Origin: Enchytraeus crypticus
Lineage: Eukaryota > Annelida > Clitellata > Enchytraeida > Enchytraeidae
NCBI GenBank assembly: GCA_905160935.1
Contig: CAJHZI010000254.1
Span: 1 to 64,000 of the forward strand
DNA: 64,000 nucleotides
Direction: 5' to 3'
Shown piece after piece: positions 1-13,029 of the stretch (position 1 is the stretch's first letter; each line of letters begins with the position of its first letter). The notes beneath the pieces are model-generated. The model made no database searches and was not told the DNA's origin. It was given only the letters and a program-made list of their open reading frames with translations. The translations under genes were made by a program, and so were the position numbers.

Positions 1-157
1 TTGTCAAAATAAACAAACATGGATCAAATTAGCAAATAAAGATCTCAAAGATATAAATCAAAATTTTAACATATTAGATGATAGTATCTGTGATCTGGCT
101 GAGGATAGGGCGAAGTGGAGTCAATTAACCTTGAAGCCTACTGCAGGGTCCAAATAG
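1..157 (+). mobile_element. LINE reverse-transcriptase C-terminal fragment (partial)
   Basis: The open frame from the window edge to the TAG at 155-157 encodes the last 51 residues of the LINE ORF seen in full at 38,227-38,763. The tail motif AEDRAKWSQL is typical of non-LTR element C-termini. An (AT)n tract follows directly. Confidence 0.7.
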
Positions 158-195
158 GACGCAGTGCAGTCTCGGTAGTAGTATATAAATAAAAG

Positions 196-199
196 TGTG

Positions 200-287
<88 letters not shown>
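196..287. repeat. (AT)n microsatellite
   Basis: About 90 bp of nearly pure AT dinucleotide follow the end of the LINE fragment. It is also present in copy 2 at about 38,802-38,893. Confidence 0.95.
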
Positions 288-289
<2 letters not shown>

Positions 290-772
290 TCTAACTGTCT
301 CTAAAAAATTTGCCTAATATAAATATTAGCATTACTGCATTTATAATAAATGTATGGTTTGTTTTACTACATGCTATTTTATAATCATTCAATATTTGGG
401 CCATATGAAAAAAATATTCACAATGTAATCCTCTTTGTCCCTCTATTTGTCTATAACAACTGTGATGGTTACAAGGGTAAGTCCATGCACACCTCCCATC
501 CCCATAATCTCTGTAGAATTTTTAAACTTAAAAAAGTCATCAACGAAAAAAATCTAAAAAGGCGTTTAAAAGTTTGCAAATGAGGATTTAAGGGGGCGGG
601 GGGCAGACTCTCCACTATAATCAATGATTTATACAGAAACCAACTAAGTGTTCGGTAGAAAAAGCCTTTAAGAAAAAAATTCTGCATCCGTCCTTGGATA
701 ACCATTGCTATAAATCTGACTCATTGTTTCTTACTCTATCTTCGTCCTCTCGGGCCAAAGATCTTTTAAAAA

Positions 773-890
773 AGCTAATGCTGAAGTCAGTTTCCTCACT
801 CGAAAGCGATGTCTGTGACGGCGAGCCCAGGATTTGAACACCGCACATCCGCGGTCGAATAACTTACTGACATCGCCACTGACTCCAGCC
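773..890 (-). mobile_element. tRNA-like SINE, family S1
   Basis: Read on the minus strand, it begins with GGCTGGAGTCAGTGGCGATG (box A-like) and has a box B-like GTTCAAATCCTGG about 45 nt further on. It then continues with a conserved tail ending near ATCGCTTTCGAGTGAGGAAA. The same unit recurs at least seven times in the window in both orientations. Confidence 0.75.
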
Positions 891-1084
891 AATTCTGCCA
901 ACTTTTAATAACTTAGAATACCAACTTCAAATTCTGCCAGTAAATAAGAATTCGTTATTTTAATTAATTCATTATCATACCGCCAACTATTAAAATAAAA
1001 AGGACGGTTAAAATGTTCTTTTTCATAGAAGAATGATTTAAATTGAAAACATGCGTTATACAATTTCAACACCATAACGTGTGG

Positions 1085-1185
1085 ACGCGGGGATGTGATG
1101 TAGGTTTAACGGTTGCAGTGTTCCCATCGGCGTTCCTGACGTGGTCTTATGGTGAGGAACCTGACGTTAAATTCTTATTGATTGA
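1085..1185 (+). repeat. Dispersed repeat tail (GATT-ending family)
   Basis: It carries the core TTATGGTGAGGAACCTGACG followed by TTAAATTCTTATTGATTGAT. The same core recurs in degraded form at about 4.15, 10.75 and 14.5 kb. It is probably the 3' part of a retroelement ending in a GATT microsatellite; its parent element is not identifiable here. Confidence 0.5.
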
Positions 1186-1478
1186 TCGGATACAAGTAGC
1201 CTGGGTTCAAAGCTCAGGTCAGTCAACCCACTCCATGTTAACATAGGTTCAACGTGCATAACTCAGGACGCGCTAGACCGAAATATTTCACTTCAAAGGC
1301 GACAATAATATCGGCGAAATTTAGTCTCCTGTTAGACCGAATTTCAGAACTAATTTAAAGAATCTCGTCCACTCTTCTTTAGCAACTCCTAACACACTCA
1401 ACAAAGTCTATATTAAACGCAGTCATGCTTCAGAGTTAGTACAGTATTACGATTTATTTCTCAATTACATGTATACAG

Positions 1479-1601
1479 AACATTGTCGAGACAATCCCTT
1501 ATACATTTCCTGCAATGGAACTGACACGAAATGCATAGGAAAGTATTACATCTGTGACGGTAAAGTAGACTGCAGCAGCGGAAGCGACGAAATTAATTGT
1601 G
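1479..1601 (+). CDS. LDLa exon C (copy 1)
   Basis: The acceptor is TACAG and the donor is GTGAG; the exon is 123 nt in phase 1-1. It encodes a complete LDL-receptor class A module with six cysteines. The calcium-binding end is CDGKVDCSSGSDEINC, and an N-glycosylation site (NGT) follows the second cysteine. It is close in sequence to the exon at 37,802-37,924, which suggests a local exon duplication. Confidence 0.85.
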
Positions 1602-1929
1602 GTGAGAAATTATCTTATAAAATAAATCGCTTAGTCTCCAAATCTGTCTTTTAAATAAACAAATTGTAATATTCTTAACAAATCGTTTACATGCGTCCGA
1701 TCCACTATAGGAAGGTCCCATGATTTTTGGTTACTGACTGAGGTAGAAGGTGAAGCACTAGAGGTGAGGCTGTTGGACCAAACTGACAAGCAACGTCAAT
1801 GGATCTATATCGGCAGAAAGGGAGCACTTATGTAGGATGGCGTCTTGCAACTGCATTATAATTGCATATTATTATTATTATTATTATTAATATTAATATT
1901 ATTATTATCATCATCATCATCATCATTAC

Positions 1930-1969
<40 letters not shown>

Positions 1970-1989
1970 GTCATCATCGTCATTATTAA

Positions 1990-2025
<36 letters not shown>

Positions 2026-5000
2026 CCTGACTGCTAAAGTATAAGCCAACAAAGGACTGGAGGAGTAAAGGGACGACAAATCACTAATATCCAAACAAAC
2101 TATGAAAGGGCATTCAGTTGGTGAGCGCAAGGCTCCGAAATTTCTAGAATATTTTCCAATGCAGACCTTAATTAAACTAGGATTCAAGATTCGAGTTAGA
2201 ATGATGACGATAGTGCTTTTGATGATGATGATAACGATGGGTCTGATCTAAGTATTAACCAAGATAAATTTAAATTATTTTATTATCTAATTATTGTAAT
2301 AATTTATTATTATAATAATTATAATTATTATAATATTTTTAGAATTATTATAGTTATTATAATTATTATAGTAATTATTGTATAATAATATATTAATTAT
2401 AGGTATCTAATTATCATAATAGTTATAACAATGATAATAATAATTATTATTATTGTAATTATATTTATATTATTACAAATTATATTTCTACTTTGCTACT
2501 TATCCACAGAAACCTGCAGAACCAAAGAGGTAGGATTTGTGTCCTGTAATGGGACATCTACAGAATGCATCGAGACAACGAAAGTGTGCGATGGGCGTGC
2601 GAACTGTGACAATGGTACGGACGAAAGAAACTGCGGTAAGAATTAGTCAAATATTGTTTAACAAAAAGCAAGTTGTTAAAATGTATCTCAATGTTTTCTG
2701 CAAGGACTTTTTAGTCGAGTTGAATACCCTCTAATATGTCACTAGATTAATAAAATGTAGAATAAACTCAATAGAACAATAGAAATAGCTTGATTAATTA
2801 AAGTTTTGTCTTTCGTTTTCCACCTCTTGTTCACATATGGTTGTATTCAAGTGAATCATATAACATTCCTAATCTCGGCCTGCCTCTGCCTCAGCAAATC
2901 CTTTTCCGTTCTCTTCCATATCCACCATTCCGATATATCTAGTTTCCTGATATCTTCCCTTCTTAACGTCCATCAGTAAAATAACATGTTCCATATGAAA
3001 GTTTCCATTATCTATTTTTTTAAATATTCACTAAACTTTCTAGAATTATTAAGAAATCTTTCCTCTATGATTTAAAGACCCACTTATATGTTAACATGAA
3101 ATGAAAGCGAAAGACCGAGAAGAATGACAACGATATATTCTATGAAACTGCCAGTAAGCAGTGCACGAAAAGAGGGAAATATTTTTTGGGATGGATTTAT
3201 TTAGATATCTAACTTTCTGTCGAGCAATAATTAGGGTATATTGATTTATCTTATTTTTATTTTTCTTTCAGAAAACTGTCACGATCTGCCAGGTAGGATA
3301 TTTTGCACTGGGACACTAAGTAGGTGTATCAAAGAAGAGTACGCATGTGACGGTATATTCGACTGTGCAAGCGGATCTGACGAAAAGAACTGCAGTAAGA
3401 ACAAAATAGTGGTAGCAATAACTAAATGCATATTTTAAAATTGTATCGGGAACATGCAAAGCAATATCAAAGACCAATTAGTGGTTACTATGCAGCTACA
3501 TACATTTTCCTATAAAAATAGAAGCATGTTATTTTTATTTGTTTCATATAGCTAAAGATTACATTCTTTACAGACAGAGAGGAATGAATAAGGTCTGGTC
3601 TATTCGTTTCCGAATCCAGTTAAATTGTCAGTTAAGAGAAGAAGAGGAAGAAAGAGAAGAAATAGAAGAAGAATATGATTATGGTGATGATGATTATGGT
3701 GGTGATGATGATGATGATGATGACGACTATGATGATTATGGTGATGATGACGATGAAGACGATGATGGTAATGACGATGACGATGATGAAGATGATGATG
3801 ATGACGATTATGATGCTGATGATGACGACGACGACAATGTCAAAAACAATGACGACGACCATGACGATAACGATGATGATGATGACGACGTTTTACCTCT
3901 GAATTCAGATCGCTGCAAGCGGGAGGGTAATGTTCTGTGCAACAGAACACGTATCTGTATAAACAAAGAAAAACTTTGTGACGATGTGGATGATTGCGGC
4001 AACAATGAAGACGAGATAGGCTGTAGCGGTAAAGATATTCACACTTCACCTAAGTGATGTTTAATATGAAATTAAGTAATGACAATTAATTAATTGAGAA
4101 ATGCTAATGGAGTTAAGATAATTATTATAATTATTAATTATAAGTCGTCTTCGTGTGGTGCTTTGGCGCCTGTTTGTTTAGAGTTTGCAAGAGACGTCCC
4201 TGACATTGCCTTATGGCGAGGAACCGGACGCTAATTTCATATTGATTGATTATATACCGCTAAATAATGCTAATTAAGAAATACTAAATAAGTAACTATT
4301 CAATGTGAAGAAAAAATATGATGAACCGTAATAGAAGCTACAAAAGGCATCTAATTTCGACCGTTGTTAAACTAAGATTCAAGTCCAGAGAAAATGATAA
4401 GTATTACGGTGAAATGCATGTAGAAGCCGTTCGATTCGGATGGCGTCAAATAAAATACGAAAGCATTATTTATTTCCGAGCACATAAATTATTGTTAACC
4501 TTGTAGTAGGGTTGAGTGACCGAATGGATTACACACTTGCCTGATAAGCAATAAGCAAGAGGCCATCGGTTCTAATCCCAGCTGGAATATCTCTAACAAT
4601 ATCCCTGGTGATCCTGAATCGGACATTAAATTTATCTTAACATAGATTTTTTAGCTTTTATCTGGATAGTCAATATCTTAATATTTGGAATATTATATTT
4701 TCTGGGATTTATATTTCATTGTAACCATTTGAATATCTTTAAAGTACTCGGTATATTTATTTTTTCTGCAGCTTAGAAGGCTATATTTCATTTGAGTGTA
4801 TTCGGATTTTATATTTTCATGCACTGATAAATACTTCGATTTATTAGATTTTTAAACTTTTAACAATGATCTCAGAGTAACGAGTTAAGATATAAATTCA
4901 GATTTGAGTAACTTTATATCTATGACGGTAGCTTAAGTTTGTTGTGTGGTAATGAAGAAAACCTTCTGCTTCTGAACCATAACTCAAAACACACAACAAC

Positions 5001-8000
5001 CCATTTTCCGCTACTTGAGTGAATTAGAATATAATGATCTTCCTTGAGAATGCAACAGAAAACAGCGTACCATTTTGTTCAATTTTTGTGTTGTAAATAT
5101 TTAAAATTTTGAATGCAGTCTTTCTGTATAAAAAAGAAATATCGGTTTCGCATTTTTATTTATGTAAACTGTGACGATGATCTACAGTGCTCGATTTTGT
5201 CATTGATGACTATAGCACTCCAATTGTTGTTATTTATGTAAACATTAGGAACGTGCCGGGGTATTGATGGTCTTGTTTTCTGCAACGGTTCAAATTCAAA
5301 ATGCGTCGATTCGAGTACATTGTGTGATGGAGCAAACAATTGCGGAAATCGGGATGACGAACAAAATTGCAGTAAGTGGTAATAAATTGTAATTGTAAGT
5401 TTCCCGTTTTGTGTCCTGGACACTGAAGAACACAGCAACTGCTAAATGCACGTGTCGTAAGCGGCGACAAATCCTGAACTCAGGAAAGCAATAGGAAGAA
5501 ATATTTTTCTCAAAATATGTGAAAATGAAGCCATACCTCAGAATTTCTTTTCCAAATTCTGGGCTTCGTAATAGATGGATAGGCCTGATGGAATGCCTTC
5601 TGTGAAGTGATTTCGTGTATTTTGAATTATTTACATTACAAAATTGGTAAGATTTACATGAAGACGTAATTGCAATAGATTTATATATGATCTTTTAATC
5701 ATCAAAATGCATGGTAGTAAGATTTAACAGAACAAGCAATGAAAAAATACCTAACGAACAGAAAAATGCAAATTACTGATTCACCTTTAAAGAGCTGAAA
5801 GTAGAAAAATATAAACTAAACTCGCCGTTTATCTTAGGATCGACTTTCCATAATCTAATTAGGCTAATATACCTTCAAATAAGTCCAAATTTGATGTCTT
5901 TATCAATAGAATCATCATTCTGAATTGTATATTTATTTTTACTATTAATATAATCCCCTTAGATAAGACTCATTTTAAGTGGAAGGTCTATTAAAAGAGG
6001 TCATAGAAGGTAGAATGGAAGGAAAAAGAGGCACGGGAAGGCCGAGATTAGGTATGTTAGGTGATTTAAAGACCCACTCATATGTGGTAATGAAGAGGAA
6101 GGCGGAAGACAGAGAAGAGTGGAGGCGTTATATACCATGGACCTGCCACTAGGCAGTGCACTAAGAGAGAGAATCCACATAATCAGACTTATCTAAATCT
6201 AGCTTACCATAAAAGCATCCAGAGACAATTAATTTGTTTGAGAAGGTAAATCTGTGGTAATCATAAAGTAATTCAAATTGCCAAAAGCCACAATACCGCT
6301 GGTAATACGATATAATACCTTTATCAAAAGTTCGAAAAATTTCATAGTAGACGTCATTGTAAGCTTTACAAAAATCTTTCAGTTCAGCTTTTGACAAAGA
6401 TAAACCAGAAATACCATAAAGTAACAAAGAAACCGCTTGCGAATGCATTAATTTCAACAAGACATCAATTGCTGCGTTTGATCCTAGTCTCCCTAGTATC
6501 GTATTTACAGCAGTGTAGAATTTGCCTCTACTATCATTCCAGTGCCATTTAAACGACTTTGCTCTATTAATAAATACACCAAGGTAACAAATTTTGTCAA
6601 CCAAATTAACATTAATATTCTGAATAGTCAATGGTTTACAAGGAACATTAAACTTTGGACCAATTCTCATACAATGGCATATAGATATACATTATTTATA
6701 GGTAGATCTAATTTAGTAAAAACACTATTATAAATATTGAATAGATATTGCAGATCGGTGACTGAAATACTGAGCAGTATAATATCATCTGCGTACATAA
6801 AACTATTGTAGCAGTTGTAGTTAATAAAACATGCATATTTCGATTGTTGAAGTTTATCTAAAACAGTCTCAACGTAAAAAGCAAACAATAATGGTGAGAG
6901 AATTCCACCCTGCTTGACTCCCGATAGTAGAGGAACATAATCTGACACAGACCGCACCAACTAGCAGTAGTGCCATTCTTATTGAACCAATTTTCGAGAA
7001 TGTTAATAATTCGAAAGTTAACACTTTTAGCTTGCAACATGTTTAAAATACCGTAACTATTACATTAGTCAAAAGCTTTGCGAAGATCAACTACTACAAC
7101 GTTAACAGTACTTTTCCTTACATTGAAACATTTTATGACTTTCCGCAATGAATGCAAAGCGTTAGCACAACCTATATGTTTCTTGAACCCAAATTGTCTC
7201 TTTGATGTCGAAATGTCAATAAATTTGTTAATACAATGTTCAAAAATTTTCGATAAAATTGGACAGATCGTAATTCCTCTGAAATCGTCATCCGAGACTG
7301 CTCTTTTATAACCTTCAAATTTCTGTATGGGTGTAGTTTTTCCAGTGCCAAAAGAATCAGACACCACACTAGTACGAAGCATTATATTAAAAAAGGTACG
7401 AAAAATTATAATAAGTGATTCATGACAAAACATATATGCTCAACTTTCAACCCGCCACAATCTGCCGCTTTATTGATATCTAAGCAATTTACAGCTTTAC
7501 AAACTGATTCTACATCACCAAAAGAGTGTTATCACAATTTGAGTAAATGATTTTTTTTTTTTTTTATAAATTTTTCATTTTATTATGATGATTCTCAGAA
7601 TTAGGCGCCTAGTACAGGCAGATTTAAAGTTTAAAGTTGTTTGCTATATGATTAGCAATGTCAAGACCATCCTGGAGACCATAACATTTATTTTCTTATT
7701 AGTGTCATTTTTTTAAAATACCGTGGCCAGCATCTCCAAAATTTACTGCAATTGGAATTTAAGAGATTTCGCTGCAAATTATCTGAGATAGTTTTATTGT
7801 ATTTATGTTTAGCAAGCATTACAACTCTTTTATAGTCCTTATGCGCTTTATTATTTTTAGCTATGTATTCGTGTTCGGAATAAATTCATAATTGGTCTTG
7901 GTAGGCCAGTTTTAATTAAACCTTCAGAAAATTAAATGTCGCATTTACGAGTGTTGTGTCCGGGTTGTTTAAAGAATTGACCAACCGTTAACTGCACATG

Positions 8001-9776
8001 TTGTAGAAGGTGATTACAGCACTAAGATCCATACCAACGTCCGAAAGGGCATTCAGTTGGCAAGCGCCTAGGCTCTAGAAATTGCTTCAAAAAATTAAAC
8101 GAATGGAAAAGTCTCAAATAGGGGATTGACTGATGAAGTAGGGCAGATATGATTTGAGACAGTCTATTCAGATTCCGAACCCAGTTAAACTGGGATTCAA
8201 GGGATGATGATGATGGCGATGATAATGACGATGATGATGACGATGATAATGGTGATGATTTTGATGATGATGATGATTGATGACTAGTCAGCCATTGCCT
8301 GTGTATATTTTAGAATCATGTAGAGAAATGCCGGGTCTAGTGTTCTGCAATAATTCATTTTCTCAGTGCATACCAGCCGAATATATATGTGATGGCTATG
8401 TTGACTGCCAGAATTATGATGATGAGTCGCATTGCGGTAAGATTCGATGTTAATTCTACATAATAAGTAGGAAATAACATATGCTCATGGCTCATGAATA
8501 GCTTAAAGTTAATTTAAAGTCCTATAGTATGGCAGTGTTGTGATTACGTGTGGTTGGACCACTGCAGAATAGCGCAACCGATAACAATTTGCTGCGTGTA
8601 AGTAAGAGGCGACTAAGGGCAGAAGCTGAGGATTGCAAGAGGGGACCAACCTCATAATTAAATATTGTCCCCCAAGATTATATGGTAATTATTCCATTTA
8701 ACTGAAAAAGTCAATGGGAAACCACCTCAGAAGCCTTATGTTTCATAAACTAAAGGCTACATAGGTACGGATAAGTCTAAGACTTTGTAAAAGGATTAGC
8801 TTGCTGATATAAGGAGTGCTCTTATGGACCGAGAAAACAGACTTTGAGTATGAATATGTACTTTGAACCTGCCACTTGGCAGGGCACCGAAGCAGATAGG
8901 ATAGGAGTGACAGGAAGAAATCTTGATTTTAGTTCTGCACCTAACTAATGATTTGCAATGGAATATGAAATGGACTATAGGTTCATCCCAAAACACTTCC
9001 TGGGATAAATACCAATAATATTCTGAAATACTATAATAATACTAGTACTACAACTACTAGGCTAGTAATAATAACAATATCGATAACAATAATAACTAAT
9101 AATATACTATTAATAATGATATTAATAAAAAATGGGCACAGGGTCCCTACCTCGTCATAAGCAGAATCGCCAAGGAAATATATGTATAGCAACAATAATG
9201 AGTATTACTAGATGACTTAAAATAACGCTCATATATAGACATGAAAAGTGAAATCGAATATGGAGAAGAGTGGAGGCGTTATATTCCATGGACATGCCGT
9301 GCACCGAGAGAGAGATAGTTATTATAGTACATACATATTGCAGCGCTTGCGCTGCGGATAAATATATGCCAGCTACATTTGTTATAAAATTACTATTGCC
9401 AATAAAGTAGGCGTTAAATCGAGCATAATTTTGTAGCTCTTATTTATATTATTTATGTATACATCATTACGAAATGGCAGACAAGGAAGAGAAAGGTTGT
9501 GAGAGAGTCTAGGAATCACAGGATGTAAATATTACATTGATATTACGCAACTGGAACACTTAAAAAGCCTCAAATATGTGAGCCTTGTCATCACTGATGT
9601 TGGGCAAATTGAAACGGAAATAAAATTTAAAATTGCACAGACAAACGAGGCTTTCGGAAAGAGAAAATAACTATACTAACAACAGGGCGACGACGACGAC
9701 GACAAGGACGATGATGATGATGATAATGATGATGATGACGATGATGATGATGATAATGATGATGATGACGATGATG

Positions 9777-9812
<36 letters not shown>

Positions 9813-10893
9813 GCGATGATTATGATGACGATCATAATGATCTTCATTCTTATGTATATTTATTATTGTTTTAATTTAATTGCAGATGATTATACTACCT
9901 GCGATATTTTATCCCCTACGTCATCTTTTAAGTGCCAGGGAACGAAGCGATATTGTGTAGACACTGACCTGCTGTGTAATGGGTACGAAAACTGCCCTTA
10001 TGGAGACGATGAAAGAAACTGTGGTATCACGTGTTCTTTATAAATTAACCAAATAGTTTCTGCAGTTAAATCGAGGGTGCTTTTAACAATAGTTACATTG
10101 CTATAAAATTGTTAACATAAACAAATTGCATTCGTTCATTTTCGTTTGTTAATTGCAGAAATGTTAACTGGTACTAACAGGAAATTCTTCAAATATTAGA
10201 AGAAACGATATACATTAACATGATGGTATTAAATGTGGGCTATATAAAGGACACCAAATAGTCTGCAAAAATCAGAACAACGGCCGTCAGGGACGATGAT
10301 ATACATCTTATCTAGCTGACCACCGTCTAGCTCAAAATATATTTTATCAAATATACGAAGATTGCTGCTCCAGTTTGTATATTTTTTCTGGATTGTATAA
10401 GTATTTACTCTTTTGAGAGGTGCTCTTTAAAAAATTACATAATTTGTTTCAATGGCATTTCTTACTAAATTTATTTATATTCAATTTGCTTGAAGACATA
10501 ATATAGCTAGTTCGCTTTATATTATTTTATAGTCCCAGAATTTCATTAACTGCTATGTTTTATCTTGATCCTCGTTTTAAATTACATTACATTTTTTAAC
10601 ATTTCATTAGACGGCCCAATAGTCCTTCGGGGCCATTGGGCCGACTAATAAAATGTTGAAAATTATTATTTTTCAAGTTACATGTAGGCCTACAGTGTAA
10701 TTTTCTTGAAAAATGTATTATCAATAATAATATTGCATCTATACGTCACTGATATTATGCTACGTCCCTGACACTCTGCAGGATTAAACGGACGTTAAAC
10801 CTTTATTAATAATAACAATAATGGCAATATTATTAAACTATTTAACTATTTTTAATTACCCCGGGTGTAAAGAACCATATGCTTGATTACTAT

Positions 10894-10926
<33 letters not shown>

Positions 10927-12966
10927 AACTACTACTACTACTACTACTACTAATACTACTACTACTACTACTAATACTAATAATAATAATAATAATAATA
11001 GTAATAATAATAGTAATAATAGTTACATAATAATAACAATCACTGGGAATAATGCCATTGATAAGGCGTTTGAAAACATGGAGACGAAGGGTTTTACTAT
11101 AACTGAAACTTTGGGTCGTGGAAAGTTCGGGTTCATCGTGGTCGGCAAATCAACCCTTCACGAGGACCGTCACGCAGCTATTAAGCTAGTGGAACGGGCT
11201 CGTGAATGCCACCATGGACAAAATCTGGTTCTACAGAATGGCAAGTCAACAAATTCTAGGGCAATCAATCAGATTCGACCAAATCTGGGTCGCCAGGATC
11301 TGGGTCAACAGTATCTTGGTCATCAGAATGTAGATCCACAGAGTCAAGGTAAACAGCAACAGCTGTATATATGTCAAGAGCTGCAGAATCAGCAGTGGCA
11401 GAGCAGCCTGTCCCACAGCAGCCTAGCCCAATGAAGCAGCAAATTCTCAAAAGTGGAAATAGTTTAGAACTGTCGGTAGGACGAGTATCTGAGGAATCTA
11501 AGCCGCTTTCAGAGCAGTTGTTGTCTGGATTAGCCAATAACAAAGTGGAGATAACCGTAGCAGCTGTGATGGCGATCAAGTCTACCGATAAAATAGGACC
11601 GCGGTTAAGCCACACGGCTTTGAAGTTGCAGACCGGGGTTCAATCCGCAACAGAGACCGAGAGGAAGGACAAGAGAGAGCAGAAAGGAAGCGAGAAGGTT
11701 GATGGAAGAACTGAATTCAGCGAATCTGACTTCAGTGCAGTCGTGCCATTTGAGGCAGAGTTGCTACGGAAGCTCAACCACGACAACGTGATCAGGCTGT
11801 TCGACAGCTGCACAAGTGCTGATGGTGTCTATGGGCAGGTGCTAGAGTGTTGCAGTCAAGGCAGTCTAAGAGACTTTCTCACTCAGTCATCCGGCAATAT
11901 CTTGGTAGAGGATACCTTCAAGAGGCATTTTCGCGACATGCTAGCTAATGTGACTTACATGCACTCGCAGCTGGTGGCACATCGGGACATGCGCTGTGAG
12001 CATTTTCTATTGGACGCTTATAATCGGGTCAAGTTGACCGACTTTAGCGCAGCCTATCAGCTGACAGCAGCTGGGCTACGTTACAGCAGCGGCGCACAGT
12101 TGCAGCAGCTGCAGGGCAACGTGTCAGGCCTGTCCATTGACACTCCGGGGTATTTACCACCTGAGGTTTTAGCAAGACGGCCCTACTGCCCACATGCCGC
12201 GGACATTTGGGCTCTCGGGTTCACTCTGGACGTGATGATGACTAGTAGCCTCCTTTACCCCCTAACACGGCCGAGGCTTTCCCAGCCATGAGGAGGGGCC
12301 TGCGCTTCTACCCCAGCGAGTCCGTCAAGCAGGCCAAGGAAGTCATCCTGGCCGTTCATGGACTTCTCCATTCGGTGGTTCAGGCTCGCTATAGTCTGAA
12401 CAAGGTCCGCTGTTCCTCATGGCTCAACTCCACCACGGACTCGAGCAAGCCTGGCTTGTTAACGTTCTACAGGGCCGGGCAGTTCCACAAAGTACTGCAT
12501 GAAGAGCTGGAGGAACTTCCGGAGATAAAGCAATGTCACACAAAGCCGCAGGAAGTTTAACTCAAACAAGAAGATTACTAGCGTAGAGTGGCAACACTGC
12601 AGAGACTGGCTCTAGAGCAACTCGGAGAGGAGAAGATGGAGGATGTTTTGGAGAAGCTGCAGAAAGCTGAGAAAAAGAGACTTCAAAAGAAAGCTAAGAG
12701 TGGAGGACACAAGCAGTCCTGTCTAAGCCTGTAGTCATCTAGGCTGTGATAGAGACTTAGGCCTACAATTTGTATCAACCACACAATAATACTACTACTA
12801 CTAATAATAATAATAATAATAATAAATTAATAATAATAATACATTCTACAGGTCCGGGCAGTTCCTCAAAGTACTGCCTGAAGAGCTGGAGGAACTTCCG
12901 GAGATAATATGTAATAATAATAATAATAATAACAATAATAATAATAATATTATTATTCATTTATTT

Positions 12967-13029
<63 letters not shown>

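Noticed and set aside
350..583. 77-codon + strand ORF, repeated at 38,956-39,189
   Set aside because: No recognisable domain, no splice context matching the gene, and its repetition only reflects the block duplication.
1469..1654. Small secreted LDLa proteins as independent genes
   Set aside because: The ORFs begin and end in introns; AG and GT borders with uniform phase 1 show they are exons.
1828..2187. Ile/Met-rich and Ser/Leu-rich ORFs over the ATT/ATC tract
   Set aside because: Translations of a trinucleotide repeat.
3539..4057. 172-codon acidic ORF
   Set aside because: Non-ATG start; it is the GAT tract plus the LDLa exon F in frame. Kept as a retention idea only.
10883..11434. Thr-rich N-terminus on the kinase
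   Set aside because: It is the ACT/AAT microsatellite read in frame.
11265..11615. 116-codon minus-strand ORF opposite the kinase
   Set aside because: Antisense shadow of the Gln-rich part of the kinase pseudogene.
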